Positions 1 through 7,340 of a stretch of DNA of 64,000 bases are shown piece after piece (positions within the stretch are counted from its first letter, which is position 1; each line of letters starts with the position of its first letter). A program made the translations under genes and the position numbers. Where the stretch lies: NCBI GenBank assembly GCA_949295905.1, contig CASFNA010000006.1, forward strand, positions 62,001-126,000. The letters are read 5' to 3'. Origin of the DNA: an uncultured Prevotellaceae bacterium (GTDB lineage Bacteria > Bacteroidota > Bacteroidia > Bacteroidales > Bacteroidaceae). The notes beneath the pieces were generated by a model that worked only from the letters and a program-made list of their open reading frames with translations, was not told where the DNA came from and searched no databases.

Positions 1-185
1 ATGTTGTAGTTGTACCGTGCACTTTGGTAATAAAGTCTTGTGCCGGTGTCAATTATTTTCTCGTAAAGCGTTGAGTTTTATATCGTTGCCAAGGCGTCGG
101 TCATGGAGATGTTCTTGTCCTGCATGAGGTATAACGCCATGTTTTCCACAATCGTGTCAATAAGAAATTGTTGTTGTGCAGTCAT
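1..185 (-). pseudogene. Small DUF3791-operon partner with in-frame stop, running off the window edge
   Basis: On the minus strand an ATG at 185-183 opens a 35-codon frame (begins MTAQQQFLIDTIVENM, ends MTDALATI) and meets TAA at 80-78. The same frame continues after the stop as NSTLYEKIIDTGTRLYYQSA and stays open to the window edge. The sequence reads smoothly through the stop if it is replaced by a tyrosine codon (ALATI-Y-NSTLYEK), which is what I would expect from small Bacteroidetes proteins that travel with DUF3791. The simplest reading is a nonsense mutation (TAC or TAT to TAA). The start lies 15 bases after the stop of the upstream DUF3791-like gene, so the two form one operon. The family assignment is from memory and moderate; the stop itself is directly visible. 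Confidence 0.6.
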
Positions 186-200
186 ATTACAGTCTTATCA

Positions 201-422
201 TCACAGTTTCCCTCCGTTGTTTCTGCACACTTGTGCAAGGTCGCTTACGGCGTCGCTTATCGACAGCTGGTGCTCCGCTTCGTAGCATTCGTCCAGAAAT
301 ATCAGTCCGTCATGTAGCTTCAGGTATGTGAACGCCTGCTTTGCAGACAGGCCGTAACGTTCCGCAAAGGCGTTGATGCAGCATACTGTGTAAGCTATTT
401 GCGTTCTGATGTCTTTGCCCAT
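201..422 (-). CDS. Small DUF3791-like protein
   Basis: A 73-residue protein starting MGKDIRTQIAYTVCCINAFAERY and ending in VCRNNGGKL. The pattern of an N-terminal helix with AERYGLS, then FLDECYEAEH and a C-terminal ISDAVSDL segment resembles the DUF3791 family of short Bacteroidetes proteins, which often sit in operons with DUF3990 proteins; no biochemical function is established that I know of. A longer frame starts 13 codons upstream, but the promoter-like element at 459-489 would place the transcript start near 454, so the ATG at 422 is preferred. It has no signal peptide or membrane segment. It leads a minus-strand operon that continues into the interrupted gene at 185-1. Confidence 0.65.
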   Translation of the reverse strand: MGKDIRTQIAYTVCCINAFAERYGLSAKQAFTYLKLHDGLIFLDECYEAEHQLSISDAVSDLAQVCRNNGGKL

Positions 423-458
423 TGCTCTTGCGTTTTTACAGTTTGTGGTTATTATTGG

Positions 459-489
459 CAAAGTTAACCATTTTCGCCCTAACCGCCAA
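459..489 (-). promoter_or_regulatory. Predicted promoter of the DUF3791-like operon
   Basis: Read on the minus strand: TTG (489-487), 20 bases, TAACTTTG (466-459). This matches the Bacteroidetes form TTTG-N19-21-TAnnTTTG and would start transcription about 30 bases before the ATG at 422. Confidence 0.5.
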
Positions 490-563
490 GCGTCTCCGCG
501 ATTTTATTTCGTGCCCTGCGCAGCGGCGTTGGCCGTGCGCTTAAAATTCCGTTCACGGCAAGC

Positions 564-668
564 TGTTTTGCAAAAGGTGGTCTTTCGCCTTCCAAAAGAC
601 GGCAAACGGCACGCTAAAAGGCCGCCTTTCAGCGTGTAAAAGGCGGCCTTTTGCGTGGCGTTTTGTAA
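564..668. repeat. GC-core 22-base module array, locus A
   Basis: This divergent 404-base gap (423-826) holds two promoters and an array of about four modules of roughly 22 bases with cores such as AAAGGTGGTCTTT, AAAGACGG, AAAGGCCGCCTTT and AAAGGCGGCCTTTT. The last two are reverse complements of each other and form a 14-bp stem. The same module family recurs at ten other intergenic places in the window. No coding potential is seen. Confidence 0.8.
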
Positions 669-728
669 CATGCTGATAGTCAAGAAGATATTTTCTTGCT
701 TGCAATTTTTAGCATTTCCGCCAGTTTG

Positions 729-760
729 TTTGGTTTTGCAACACGGTTGCGTTACCTTTG
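729..760 (+). promoter_or_regulatory. Predicted promoter of the P-type ATPase gene
   Basis: TTTG (729-732), 20 bases, TACCTTTG (753-760). A second TACCTTTG copy follows at 764-771 but lacks a well-spaced upstream TTTG. No copper-regulator operator could be recognised. Confidence 0.5.
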
Positions 761-826
761 CACTACCTTTGCAGACGGCATTTGGCTGACAGGTTGATGC
801 CGTAAGAATGTTTTTAATGTGACTGT

Positions 827-2731
827 ATGATTATGGAAAAGAAGACAATAGCGGTAATAGGCATGGCCTGCGCCGGGTGCGCGGCCAACGTTGAGAGGCG
901 GCTTGGGCAGATGGACGGCGTGGCGAAGGCCAGCGTCAACTTCGCCGCGCGCACCGCCCTGGTGGAGTATGACCCGCAGGTAACGTCGCCGCAGGCGATG
1001 AAGGAGGAGATACGGAAGGCCGGTTACGACCTTGTGATAGATGAAGGCGAAGCCGTGGCAGCCATCGAGCGCACCGCCTTCCGCTACCTCGTCAGGCAGG
1101 TTGCGGTGTCGTGGGTGCTGGCCGTGCTCGTGATGTGCATTTCGATGGGGTGGCTGAACGTAGGCAGTGAGGACGTTGCCAACCAGGCGATGATGCTGCT
1201 CGCCGCGCTGAACTTGGTCTATTGCGGCCGCCGTTTCTATACGAGCGCGTGGCGGCAGACGGTGCACGGCATGGCCAACATGGACACGCTGGTGGCCATG
1301 AGCACGGCGGTGTCGTTCGCGTTCAGCGTGTTCAACACATTCTGGGGCGACGGTTTCTGGGCTTCGCGCGGCCTTGATAACCATACGTATTACGACGCTT
1401 CGGTAATGATTATAACGTTCGTGCTGACAGGAAGGGTACTCGAGGAGCGCGCCAAGCACGGCACGGCGGCGGCCATACGCTCGCTGATGGGCTTGCAGCC
1501 GAAGACGGCGCGCCTGGTGAGCGGCGACGGTACGGTGGACGTTCCGATATCGACCATTGAAAAAGGAGACGTCATCGAGGTGCGCCCTGGCGACAAAGTG
1601 CCAGTTGACGGCACGGCTGCCGGGGGCGAGGCGTACATAGACGAGAGCATGCTTACGGGCGAGCCGGTGCCCGTAAGGAAGTCGGCTGGCGGCAGGGTGT
1701 TCGCCGGGACGGTGGTTAAAAGCGGCACGCTGCGCTTCCGCGCGGAAGAAGTGGGGGCCGGCACGATGCTCGCGCGCATGATAAAGACCGTGCAGGAGGC
1801 GCAGGGGAGCAAAGCCCCCGTGCAGCGAGTGGTAGACAGAATAGCCCTCGTGTTCGTGCCCGTGGTGCTCGGTTTGTCGCTGCTTACGTTCGTGTTGTGG
1901 TACGCCATTGGCGGCACGGAGCAGCTGCCACACGCCGTGATGTCGGCCGTGTCGGTGCTGGTAATAGCCTGTCCGTGCGCCCTCGGCCTCGCAACGCCTA
2001 CCGCCCTGATGGTGGGTATAGGCCGTGCGGCAAAGAACAACATACTAATCAAGGACGCTACGGCTCTTGAAGAGATGTGCCGCGTTGACGCACTCGTCAT
2101 CGACAAGACGGGAACGCTTACCATTCCCAACAAGGACGTTGACTTCACTAAGGCCGACTCGCTGTCTCTCGAGGAGCGCGAGACGCTGAAGCCTTACGCT
2201 CGCGAGGCCATGCAGGCCTTGCAGGAAGAAGGGGTCGAGGTGTACATGATGAGCGGCGACAAGGACGAGGCCGCCCGTTATTGGGCTGAAAAGGCCGGGA
2301 TAAGGCATTACAGGAGCAAGGTGATGCCGCAGGATAAGGAGGACATGGTGCGCCGCCTGCAGTCGGAAGGCCGCCATGTAGCCATGGTCGGCGACGGGAT
2401 AAACGACACGCAGGCTTTGGCTGCGGCCGATGTGAGCATCGCCATGGGCAAAGGCACCGACGTGGCTATGGACGTAGCGCAGGTAACTCTCATGGGGACA
2501 GACCTCCGCAGGCTGCCCGACGCGGTCAGGTTGTCGCGTGCCACGGTGGGGATGATTAAGCAAAACCTCTTCTGGGCGTTCATATACAACGTAGTCTGCA
2601 TACCGTTGGCCGCCGGACTGCCTTGCGCCTTCGGTCTCGATTGGCAGATTTCGCCCATGCTGGCAAGTGCGCTGATGGCCTTTTCGAGCGTCAGCGTGGT
2701 GACTAACAGCCTTAGGCTATACTGGAAGTGA
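827..2731 (+). CDS. copA: Copper-type P1B ATPase lacking the nucleotide-binding (N) domain
   Basis: A 634-residue heavy-metal P-type ATPase, expected in the inner membrane to export Cu(I) or a similar soft metal. In order: HMA domain with MACAGC (C15, C18), membrane helices from about residue 90, actuator loop with TGE (277-279), the metal-site CPC in a transmembrane helix (382-384), phosphorylated Asp in DKTGT (D426), and GDGIND (522-527). The oddity is between D426 and the SGDKDE motif (D478): only 52 residues, where family members have roughly 140-150. The usual N-domain with its SEHPL motif, which binds ATP, is absent and the join is seamless with no frameshift. Either this is a natural minimal lineage or an in-frame deletion. 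The family is certain; activity and metal are inferred. Confidence 0.9.
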   Translation: MIMEKKTIAVIGMACAGCAANVERRLGQMDGVAKASVNFAARTALVEYDPQVTSPQAMKEEIRKAGYDLVIDEGEAVAAIERTAFRYLVRQVAVSWVLAVLVMCISMGWLNVGSEDVANQAMMLLAALNLVYCGRRFYTSAWRQTVHGMANMDTLVAMSTAVSFAFSVFNTFWGDGFWASRGLDNHTYYDASVMIITFVLTGRVLEERAKHGTAAAIRSLMGLQPKTARLVSGDGTVDVPISTIEKGDVIEVRPGDKVPVDGTAAGGEAYIDESMLTGEPVPVRKSAGGRVFAGTVVKSGTLRFRAEEVGAGTMLARMIKTVQEAQGSKAPVQRVVDRIALVFVPVVLGLSLLTFVLWYAIGGTEQLPHAVMSAVSVLVIACPCALGLATPTALMVGIGRAAKNNILIKDATALEEMCRVDALVIDKTGTLTIPNKDVDFTKADSLSLEERETLKPYAREAMQALQEEGVEVYMMSGDKDEAARYWAEKAGIRHYRSKVMPQDKEDMVRRLQSEGRHVAMVGDGINDTQALAAADVSIAMGKGTDVAMDVAQVTLMGTDLRRLPDAVRLSRATVGMIKQNLFWAFIYNVVCIPLAAGLPCAFGLDWQISPMLASALMAFSSVSVVTNSLRLYWK

Positions 2732-2920
2732 TTATTTAGAAGTTAAAGGAGTTAAAGAAGTTAACGCTCACTACGTTCGCTAAGAAGTTAAAGACATTAC
2801 CATTGCTTATTGCAGTCCATAGGTTTATGGAGGCAGAATATAAAGCATTTGTCTTTAACTTCTTAGCGAACGTAGTGAGCGTTAACTTCTTTAACTCCTT
2901 TAACTTCTAAATAATCACTT
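2726..2920. repeat. Long perfect palindrome between convergent genes
   Basis: Arms 2726-2796 and 2850-2920 are perfect reverse complements over 71 bases, separated by a 53-base loop. The arms are built of short words such as AGTTAAAG repeated with small changes, followed by a unique block CGCTCACTACGTTCGCTAAG. The palindrome covers the stop codons of both the ATPase gene and the convergent outer-membrane protein gene. It could act as a bidirectional terminator, but it is much longer than needed for that. Confidence 0.95.
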
Positions 2921-3601
2921 TCTCTTTTCCGCCGTTACGCTTACCTGTATGCTGAAACGGGGGTTGAAGTTGTACCTTACGGCGGCTCCGATGCGGTCGC
3001 CTATGTTGCCCATGTCGTAGAGGGGCAGGGGCATACGGGTGGTGACGAGCGATTTCTGTCCGAACAGGTAGCCCTCCCAGTGTTCGTCGAACTTGTAGCC
3101 GAGCACGGCGTTCAGGCCTGCGTCATGGTATGCGTCGCGCGACCAATATATGTTGTCGATGTATCCTCCTACGGCCAGCGATAGCTTGTCGGTGAGCGGC
3201 ACGGCGTACATCGCGGCCATGCTCTGCGTGAAGCCTACGCCTTTCCACGGGCTGTCGCCGAACGAGGCGAAGACAGACGCGCCGAGGTTCAGGTTGAGTC
3301 CCTTGTGCAGCTGCCAGTCGTACAGGCCGTACCAGCTGTATGGGTACATGTTGATGTATGTCCGTCCGAAGCTGTCAAGCACGGGCAGATGGAGTGAATC
3401 GCTTGCGGCAAGCGGTTCGCCGTGGTAGCCGCCGTAGGTGTATATGTGCGTGGGAGCGTCTGTTCCGCCGATTATCTGCTGTTCCGGTGTGTCGGCTGCA
3501 ACGGCGGCGCTGTCCGCCGGCACGGCTTTGTCGCGGAGTTCATGGGCATCGGCCGCACAGCAACAGGCCGCAGCCAGCAATATGGATACGTATCTTTTCA
3601 T
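2915..3601 (-). CDS. Secreted or outer-membrane protein of unknown function
   Basis: A 228-residue protein. The start chosen (3601) gives a clear signal peptide, MKRYVSILLAAACCCAADA; a start 12 codons upstream would spoil it and would precede the promoter. The mature part has alternating hydrophobic residues and aromatic-rich strands (GVGFTQSMAAMYAVPL, GYLFGQKSLVTTRMPL, AAVRYNFNPRFSIQVSVTAE) and ends in a strand, which suggests a beta-barrel in the outer membrane. I do not recognise the family. Its promoter leaves almost no 5' leader. It is convergent with the ATPase gene, sharing the 71-bp palindrome at its 3' end. Confidence 0.7.
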   Translation of the reverse strand: MKRYVSILLAAACCCAADAHELRDKAVPADSAAVAADTPEQQIIGGTDAPTHIYTYGGYHGEPLAASDSLHLPVLDSFGRTYINMYPYSWYGLYDWQLHKGLNLNLGASVFASFGDSPWKGVGFTQSMAAMYAVPLTDKLSLAVGGYIDNIYWSRDAYHDAGLNAVLGYKFDEHWEGYLFGQKSLVTTRMPLPLYDMGNIGDRIGAAVRYNFNPRFSIQVSVTAEKRK

Positions 3602-3607
3602 TTTATG

Positions 3608-3638
3608 CAAAGATAGTTTTAAGGCGTGTAACGGCAAA
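3608..3638 (-). promoter_or_regulatory. Predicted promoter giving a near-leaderless mRNA
   Basis: Minus strand TTTG (3638-3635), 19 bases, TATCTTTG (3615-3608). The ATG of the signal-peptide protein begins at 3601, only six bases after the -7 box, so the expected transcript start lies within about two bases of the start codon. Confidence 0.6.
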
Positions 3639-3732
3639 AGATGCGGTGCTGTTTTTTGCTATAATTATCCTTTGTGGCGGCTGATTTTTGATAATTTTAC
3701 AACACATTGAGTTTCAGTAAGTTGCATATGGT

Positions 3733-3826
3733 GTTGCAAAAGACCGTAAATCGCATTGCAAAAGGCCGCATTTCAGCCTGCAAAAGACGGCCTTTTGCAG
3801 GCTGAAATGCGGCCTTTTGTATTTGG
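3733..3826. repeat. GC-core 22-base module array, locus B
   Basis: Four modules of 22-23 bases. The inner part forms a perfect hairpin: 3759-3786 pairs with 3792-3819, a 28-bp stem with a 5-base loop. It lies between the 3' end of the thioesterase gene and the 5' end of the outer-membrane protein gene, so it could also terminate thioesterase transcription. Confidence 0.85.
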
Positions 3827-3870
3827 CATGAAAATGGTTGGCCGTCAGCCTTGTGGTGTATTGTTGCCTG

Positions 3871-4644
3871 TCAGCTTCTTTTTACAAACTTCACTTTGCT
3901 CCGGCATACCTCCGTCTCGCTTCCGCCGTTCGCAGGTATTTTGGTTATGCGCACGCAGTATTCTCCATCGGCAACGTCTTCCATGTAGAAGTTCAGCTTG
4001 TCGCCGTAGTGGCTTTCGGCTACATATGCTATGTCGAAACGGCGTATGCGGTGCTCCTTGTACCAGTCTATGCCGAAAAGGTCGAGCACATGTTCTATGT
4101 ATTTCACGCTGTTTATGTGTCCGTTCACGTCCACGTCGCTGTAATGCGTGTCTATGGAAGCTGCGAGCCGAGCGTTGTTTCCCATCTTTACACGCGACAA
4201 TCCGTCTATCGGGCATTCCTTTTCGGTATTGACATATTTGGCTATCGCTCCGCCTTCCACGTCAAGTATGTTCTGCGGTTGGCGTGTGTCCGTGTCAATC
4301 AGCGCCCAAATGCTGCGTCCGTAGCCGTATGTCTTGCCGGCATCGGCTGCGTCGGAGATACGGAAGTTGCGGTTTGTAAAATACTTCATGACACTTTCTA
4401 TCCACGTTTCCACGTTGAACTTTGTGTATTCCGTCGGCATCGTTTCCATTTCAATGGCCAGCCGCGACAGCACCCACGTCTTGTGCCTGGGGTTCAATTG
4501 TGTCATGCCGAAACCTCTGTGGTCGGCGTGAAAGTCTGCGGCGTTGAGCAGGTGGTTGCCTAAGTGGCCCATGAAGAGCCTTTTGGAGAAGTCGCAGTGA
4601 AACGGCTCCGCCATGAATTCATATCGTCCTGTCTTGTCAAGCAT
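3871..4644 (-). CDS. Acyl-ACP thioesterase
   Basis: A 257-residue cytoplasmic protein of the acyl-ACP thioesterase family (plant FatA/FatB-like, two hot-dog domains), which hydrolyses acyl-ACP to release free fatty acids. Family features visible: N-terminal GRYEFMAEPFHCDFSKRLFMGHLGNHLLNAA, then GFGMTQLNPRHKTWVLSRLAIEM, and in the second repeat DVDVNGHINSVKYIEHVLD, which carries the Asn-His pair typical of the catalytic region. The ATG at 4644 is preferred because the preceding 27 codons lack family character; a promoter at 4774-4804 allows either. It stands alone, convergent to nothing, with a module array downstream. Confidence 0.85.
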   Translation of the reverse strand: MLDKTGRYEFMAEPFHCDFSKRLFMGHLGNHLLNAADFHADHRGFGMTQLNPRHKTWVLSRLAIEMETMPTEYTKFNVETWIESVMKYFTNRNFRISDAADAGKTYGYGRSIWALIDTDTRQPQNILDVEGGAIAKYVNTEKECPIDGLSRVKMGNNARLAASIDTHYSDVDVNGHINSVKYIEHVLDLFGIDWYKEHRIRRFDIAYVAESHYGDKLNFYMEDVADGEYCVRITKIPANGGSETEVCRSKVKFVKRS

Positions 4645-4773
4645 GGTTGTTCTTGTTTTGTTCCTGTATTTCCTTAAATTGACCTGACTGTGCACCTTGC
4701 TGCGCGTGATGGCCTGTGTCCGCATGTTTTTAGCATGGTGGCCGGCAAGGCTTGCGTTTGCAGGGTGTCAGTG

Positions 4774-4804
4774 CAAATTTACATTATTTTTGTTTAATCG
4801 GCAA
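4774..4804 (-). promoter_or_regulatory. Predicted promoter of the acyl-ACP thioesterase gene
   Basis: Minus strand TTG (4804-4802), 20 bases, TAAATTTG (4781-4774). Apart from this and the terminator at 4962-4993, nothing else is seen in the gap 4645-5019. Confidence 0.5.
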
Positions 4805-4961
4805 TTTTCATTGATTTTGTTTTTGATTATGTGCAGGAAAGTGGCGGGTTAATATGTCCACATGTGCAAATCTGCTTCTGTTATGTGTTTATTCTGTATT
4901 GTTTAAGCCTGCTTAGGCTTGTGTGCCAGGTATGTTTCGGTGCCGTTTTTACAATAAAAAG

Positions 4962-4993
4962 ATGGGACATGCCTGATGTCAAGCATGTCCCAT
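4962..4993 (-). terminator. Intrinsic terminator of the OmpA-family gene
   Basis: ATGGGACATGC at 4962-4972 pairs with 4983-4993 (11 bp, 10-base loop). On the minus strand the stem is followed by CTTTTTATTG. It sits 26 bases after the stop of the gene at 5020-6171. Confidence 0.85.
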
Positions 4994-5019
4994 AGGGTTG
5001 TCTGTAATGTGACTTTGTC

Positions 5020-6171
5020 TTATTTTGTGTTGTCGTTGAACGTAGCTACACGGTTGAATTCAACCTGCTCGAACAACTTGTCAGTAGCACCGCAGCCCTT
5101 GGTGGTGAGGCGGTTGGAAGCAATCTTGTACTTGTTTACCAAGATTTTCTTTACAGCCTCGGCGCGAGCCTCAGACAGTTTTTGGTTGAGCTCTGCTGAA
5201 CCTTCGGGTGAAGCGTAGCCCTTGATTTCAACCTGAGACTCGGGATGATTCTTCATATACTGCGCGATAAGCTCGATGGGAGCGTACTGTGCAGGGTCAA
5301 CTACCGACTTGCCCTGGCGGAAGAGTACCGTAGGCTGGAGGTTGGTAACGGTAGCGGGCTTCTCGTAAACGGGTGCCGGCCTGTTGTTAGCCTCGTCAAG
5401 AGCCTTCTGGAGGTCAGCTATCTGGCGGTTCTTGGCTGCCAGCTGCTCGTCCTTGCCGTTGAGGTCGCCGCGCAGGTCGTTGATTTTAGCGTTGAGGGCG
5501 TCAATCTCTGACTGGTCGCGAAGCTCTGCAATCTTGAAGTTGTGAGTACCGTTAGAGTTCTTGAACTTGTAGATGAAGCCGACGTTGAGCTGGAATCCAG
5601 ACTCGTCGATGTCATACTGTACTTCCTTGTCAGGCAGTGCGTTCTCGCCGGCGAGTGTCCATATCATGGCCGGTTCGATGTAAATCTGCCAAGCCTTTGA
5701 CTTGCCGAGGTTGAATGCGAAGTCGATAGCTGCCTTAGAAGTGAATGTGTTGTCGTGTGTGTACTCTGACGGTGTGCCGAATACGTGGCCCCAGCCCAAA
5801 CCGTAAAGTCCGTAAACCTCGAACAGTCTCGGCTCGCCTTTGTAGCCGCCGAACCAGTTGCTGAAGTTGACAGTTCCGAGCAATGAGGTGTTCATTGAAC
5901 GTACGAAAGTCTTTATTGAGGGATAAGGCTTGTTCGAGAGGTACAGGTTGCTCTCAAGAGCGAGACCGAACACGGGAGTGAAATAGCGTCCTACGCGTAC
6001 GCCAAGGTTCGGGTTGAGGTTCTCAAACCAGCCGTGGCCGGTTGTCTTGGTTGCAAATCCGCCGTTTATACCAACGTAAAAATTGTCAAGCGTCTTGCTC
6101 TCTTCTACGGTCTGAGCCGATACATTTGCCGTCAAGGCTACTGCAGAGAGCATCAAAATCAACTTCTTCAT
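5020..6171 (-). CDS. ompA: OmpA-family outer-membrane protein
   Basis: A 383-residue protein with signal peptide MKKLILMLSAVALTANVSA, an N-terminal beta-barrel-like region (about 25-205), a heptad-type coiled coil (about 217-263, SEIDALNAKINDLRGDLNGK), a proline-rich linker (NNRPAPVYEKP), and a C-terminal OmpA peptidoglycan-binding domain (about 280-378) with QVEIKGYASPEGSAELNQKL and LTTKGCGATDK. This layout matches the Bacteroidetes OmpA proteins (Pgm6/7 type of Porphyromonas), which tether the outer membrane to peptidoglycan. The usual NRRV near the end is NRVATF. The start is set by the signal peptide; an excellent promoter lies 73 bases upstream. Single-gene transcript with its own terminator. 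Confidence 0.92.
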   Translation of the reverse strand: MKKLILMLSAVALTANVSAQTVEESKTLDNFYVGINGGFATKTTGHGWFENLNPNLGVRVGRYFTPVFGLALESNLYLSNKPYPSIKTFVRSMNTSLLGTVNFSNWFGGYKGEPRLFEVYGLYGLGWGHVFGTPSEYTHDNTFTSKAAIDFAFNLGKSKAWQIYIEPAMIWTLAGENALPDKEVQYDIDESGFQLNVGFIYKFKNSNGTHNFKIAELRDQSEIDALNAKINDLRGDLNGKDEQLAAKNRQIADLQKALDEANNRPAPVYEKPATVTNLQPTVLFRQGKSVVDPAQYAPIELIAQYMKNHPESQVEIKGYASPEGSAELNQKLSEARAEAVKKILVNKYKIASNRLTTKGCGATDKLFEQVEFNRVATFNDNTK

Positions 6172-6243
6172 TTTGTCTGATTTTAATTCTAAATAAAACT
6201 GAAACTTTTTCTTTTTAATCACTAATACCTTTGTAATCGGCTG

Positions 6244-6274
6244 TAAAGATACGTACAAGGAGTTGTTTTGCAAA
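6244..6274 (-). promoter_or_regulatory. Predicted promoter of ompA
   Basis: Minus strand TTTG (6274-6271), 19 bases, TATCTTTA (6251-6244). Spacing is ideal for Bacteroidetes and the leader would be about 70 bases, as expected for a highly expressed surface protein gene. Confidence 0.65.
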
Positions 6275-6429
6275 AATTTTTCATATAAATTGCATGGCTA
6301 TTTCTTAAAAAGGTTAAATAAAACGAATAAAAGAACAATTTATTTGCATGTTTCGTGGATGTTTTGTGGCTTTCGCGTTGGAGTGTGGCTGTGATGTGTG
6401 TTGCAGGTTGTTGGCGTAGCTTTGTCGGC

Positions 6430-6530
6430 CGCCCGTTTTGCAAGAGACGCTCTTTCGCGTTGTAAAAGGCCGTCTTTTGGCTTGTAAAAGGCCGTCTTTT
6501 GCAGGCTGAAACACGGCATATTGGAAAGCC
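6430..6530. repeat. GC-core 22-base module array, locus C
   Basis: About four modules, two of them nearly identical direct copies (TGTAAAAGGCCGTCTTTTG at 22-base spacing), followed by a weaker one. The array lies in the divergent 601-base gap between ompA and the cobalamin operon, between their two promoters; nothing else is seen there. Confidence 0.8.
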
Positions 6531-6689
6531 GCTGATTGTCAGGCAGTTGGCAAAGGCCTGTCAGGCAGAGCCTGTTTTGTTCATTGCTTCGGTATGCCCG
6601 ATATTCCGGATTGGTCAGTATGCGTAGTATAAAGGAATCCTTGCGCCTTTTTGGGAAATGGCGTGGCCGGTCAGTTTCTTACTGTTTCA

Positions 6690-6721
6690 TTTCGCTTAAC
6701 CGAAATTTTGCATTATCTTTG
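6690..6721 (+). promoter_or_regulatory. Predicted promoter of the cobU operon
   Basis: TTTC (6690-6693), 20 bases, TATCTTTG (6714-6721), about 50 bases before the cobU start. The leader is too short for a cobalamin riboswitch. Confidence 0.5.
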
Positions 6722-6772
6722 TACCACGATTAGGTTGTATCTGTAGTTTGGCTACACGCCTTTAACCTTGAG

Positions 6773-7336
6773 ATGAGAAAGATTATACTTATTACCGGAG
6801 GCCAGCGTTCTGGTAAGAGCGTCTATGCCGAGAGGCTGGCGTTGAGCCTGTCGCCTTCGCCAGTATACATAGCTACGGCGCATGTGTGGGACGACGAGTT
6901 CGCTGCCCGTGTAGAGCGGCACAAGCAGAGGCGCGGTCCGCAGTGGACGAACATTGAGGAGGAAAAGCGTCTCAGCCGCCATAATATATATAATAAGGTG
7001 GCGGTCATCGACTGCGTGACGCTCTGGTGTACCAACTTCTTCTTCGACCGTGACGCAGGCGAGCGGCAGCCTACGGTAGACGAGGCGCTTGCCGAGATTA
7101 AGGAAGAGTTCGACAGGTTTGTCAGTCAGGACGCTACGTTCATCTTCGTCACCAACGAAATCGGCAGCGGAGAGGTTAGTGGCAACGCCGTGCAGCGCCG
7201 CTTCACCGACTTGCAGGGGTGGATGAACCAGTATGTCGCCGCCCGTGCCGACGAGGTGGTGCTCATGGTGTGCGGCATTCCTGTGCATGTCAAGGGAGGA
7301 GACGCTGCCGGTAAGTCTGTTTTAGATACATTGTGA
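6773..7336 (+). CDS. cobU: Adenosylcobinamide kinase / adenosylcobinamide-phosphate guanylyltransferase
   Basis: A 187-residue cytoplasmic bifunctional enzyme: it phosphorylates adenosylcobinamide and then transfers GMP to give adenosylcobinamide-GDP. Seen: P-loop GGQRSGKS (9-16), VERHKQRRG with H50 in the position of the guanylylated histidine, and the Walker B-like strand VAVIDCVTLWCTN. Length is normal. First gene of a tight operon cobU-cobT-cobS-cobC (4-base gap to cobT, then overlaps), which assembles the nucleotide loop of cobalamin. With no corrin ring genes here, this suggests salvage of cobinamide, though the ring genes could lie elsewhere. Confidence 0.95.
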   Translation: MRKIILITGGQRSGKSVYAERLALSLSPSPVYIATAHVWDDEFAARVERHKQRRGPQWTNIEEEKRLSRHNIYNKVAVIDCVTLWCTNFFFDRDAGERQPTVDEALAEIKEEFDRFVSQDATFIFVTNEIGSGEVSGNAVQRRFTDLQGWMNQYVAARADEVVLMVCGIPVHVKGGDAAGKSVLDTL

Positions 7337-7340
7337 GATT

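Noticed and set aside
752..1933. 393-codon minus-strand reading frame opposite the P-type ATPase
   Set aside because: It is a composition shadow of the GC-rich third positions of the ATPase gene; the translation is low in normal protein character and has no family motif.
3733..3826. CRISPR array
   Set aside because: The regularly spaced modules look array-like, but they are degenerate, palindromic, have no unique spacers of constant size and no cas genes are nearby.
6521..6772. Possible cobalamin riboswitch before cobU (a GCCGCTG stretch near 6530)
   Set aside because: The short motif lies upstream of the predicted promoter and lacks the other B12-riboswitch boxes; the leader after the promoter is only about 45 bases.
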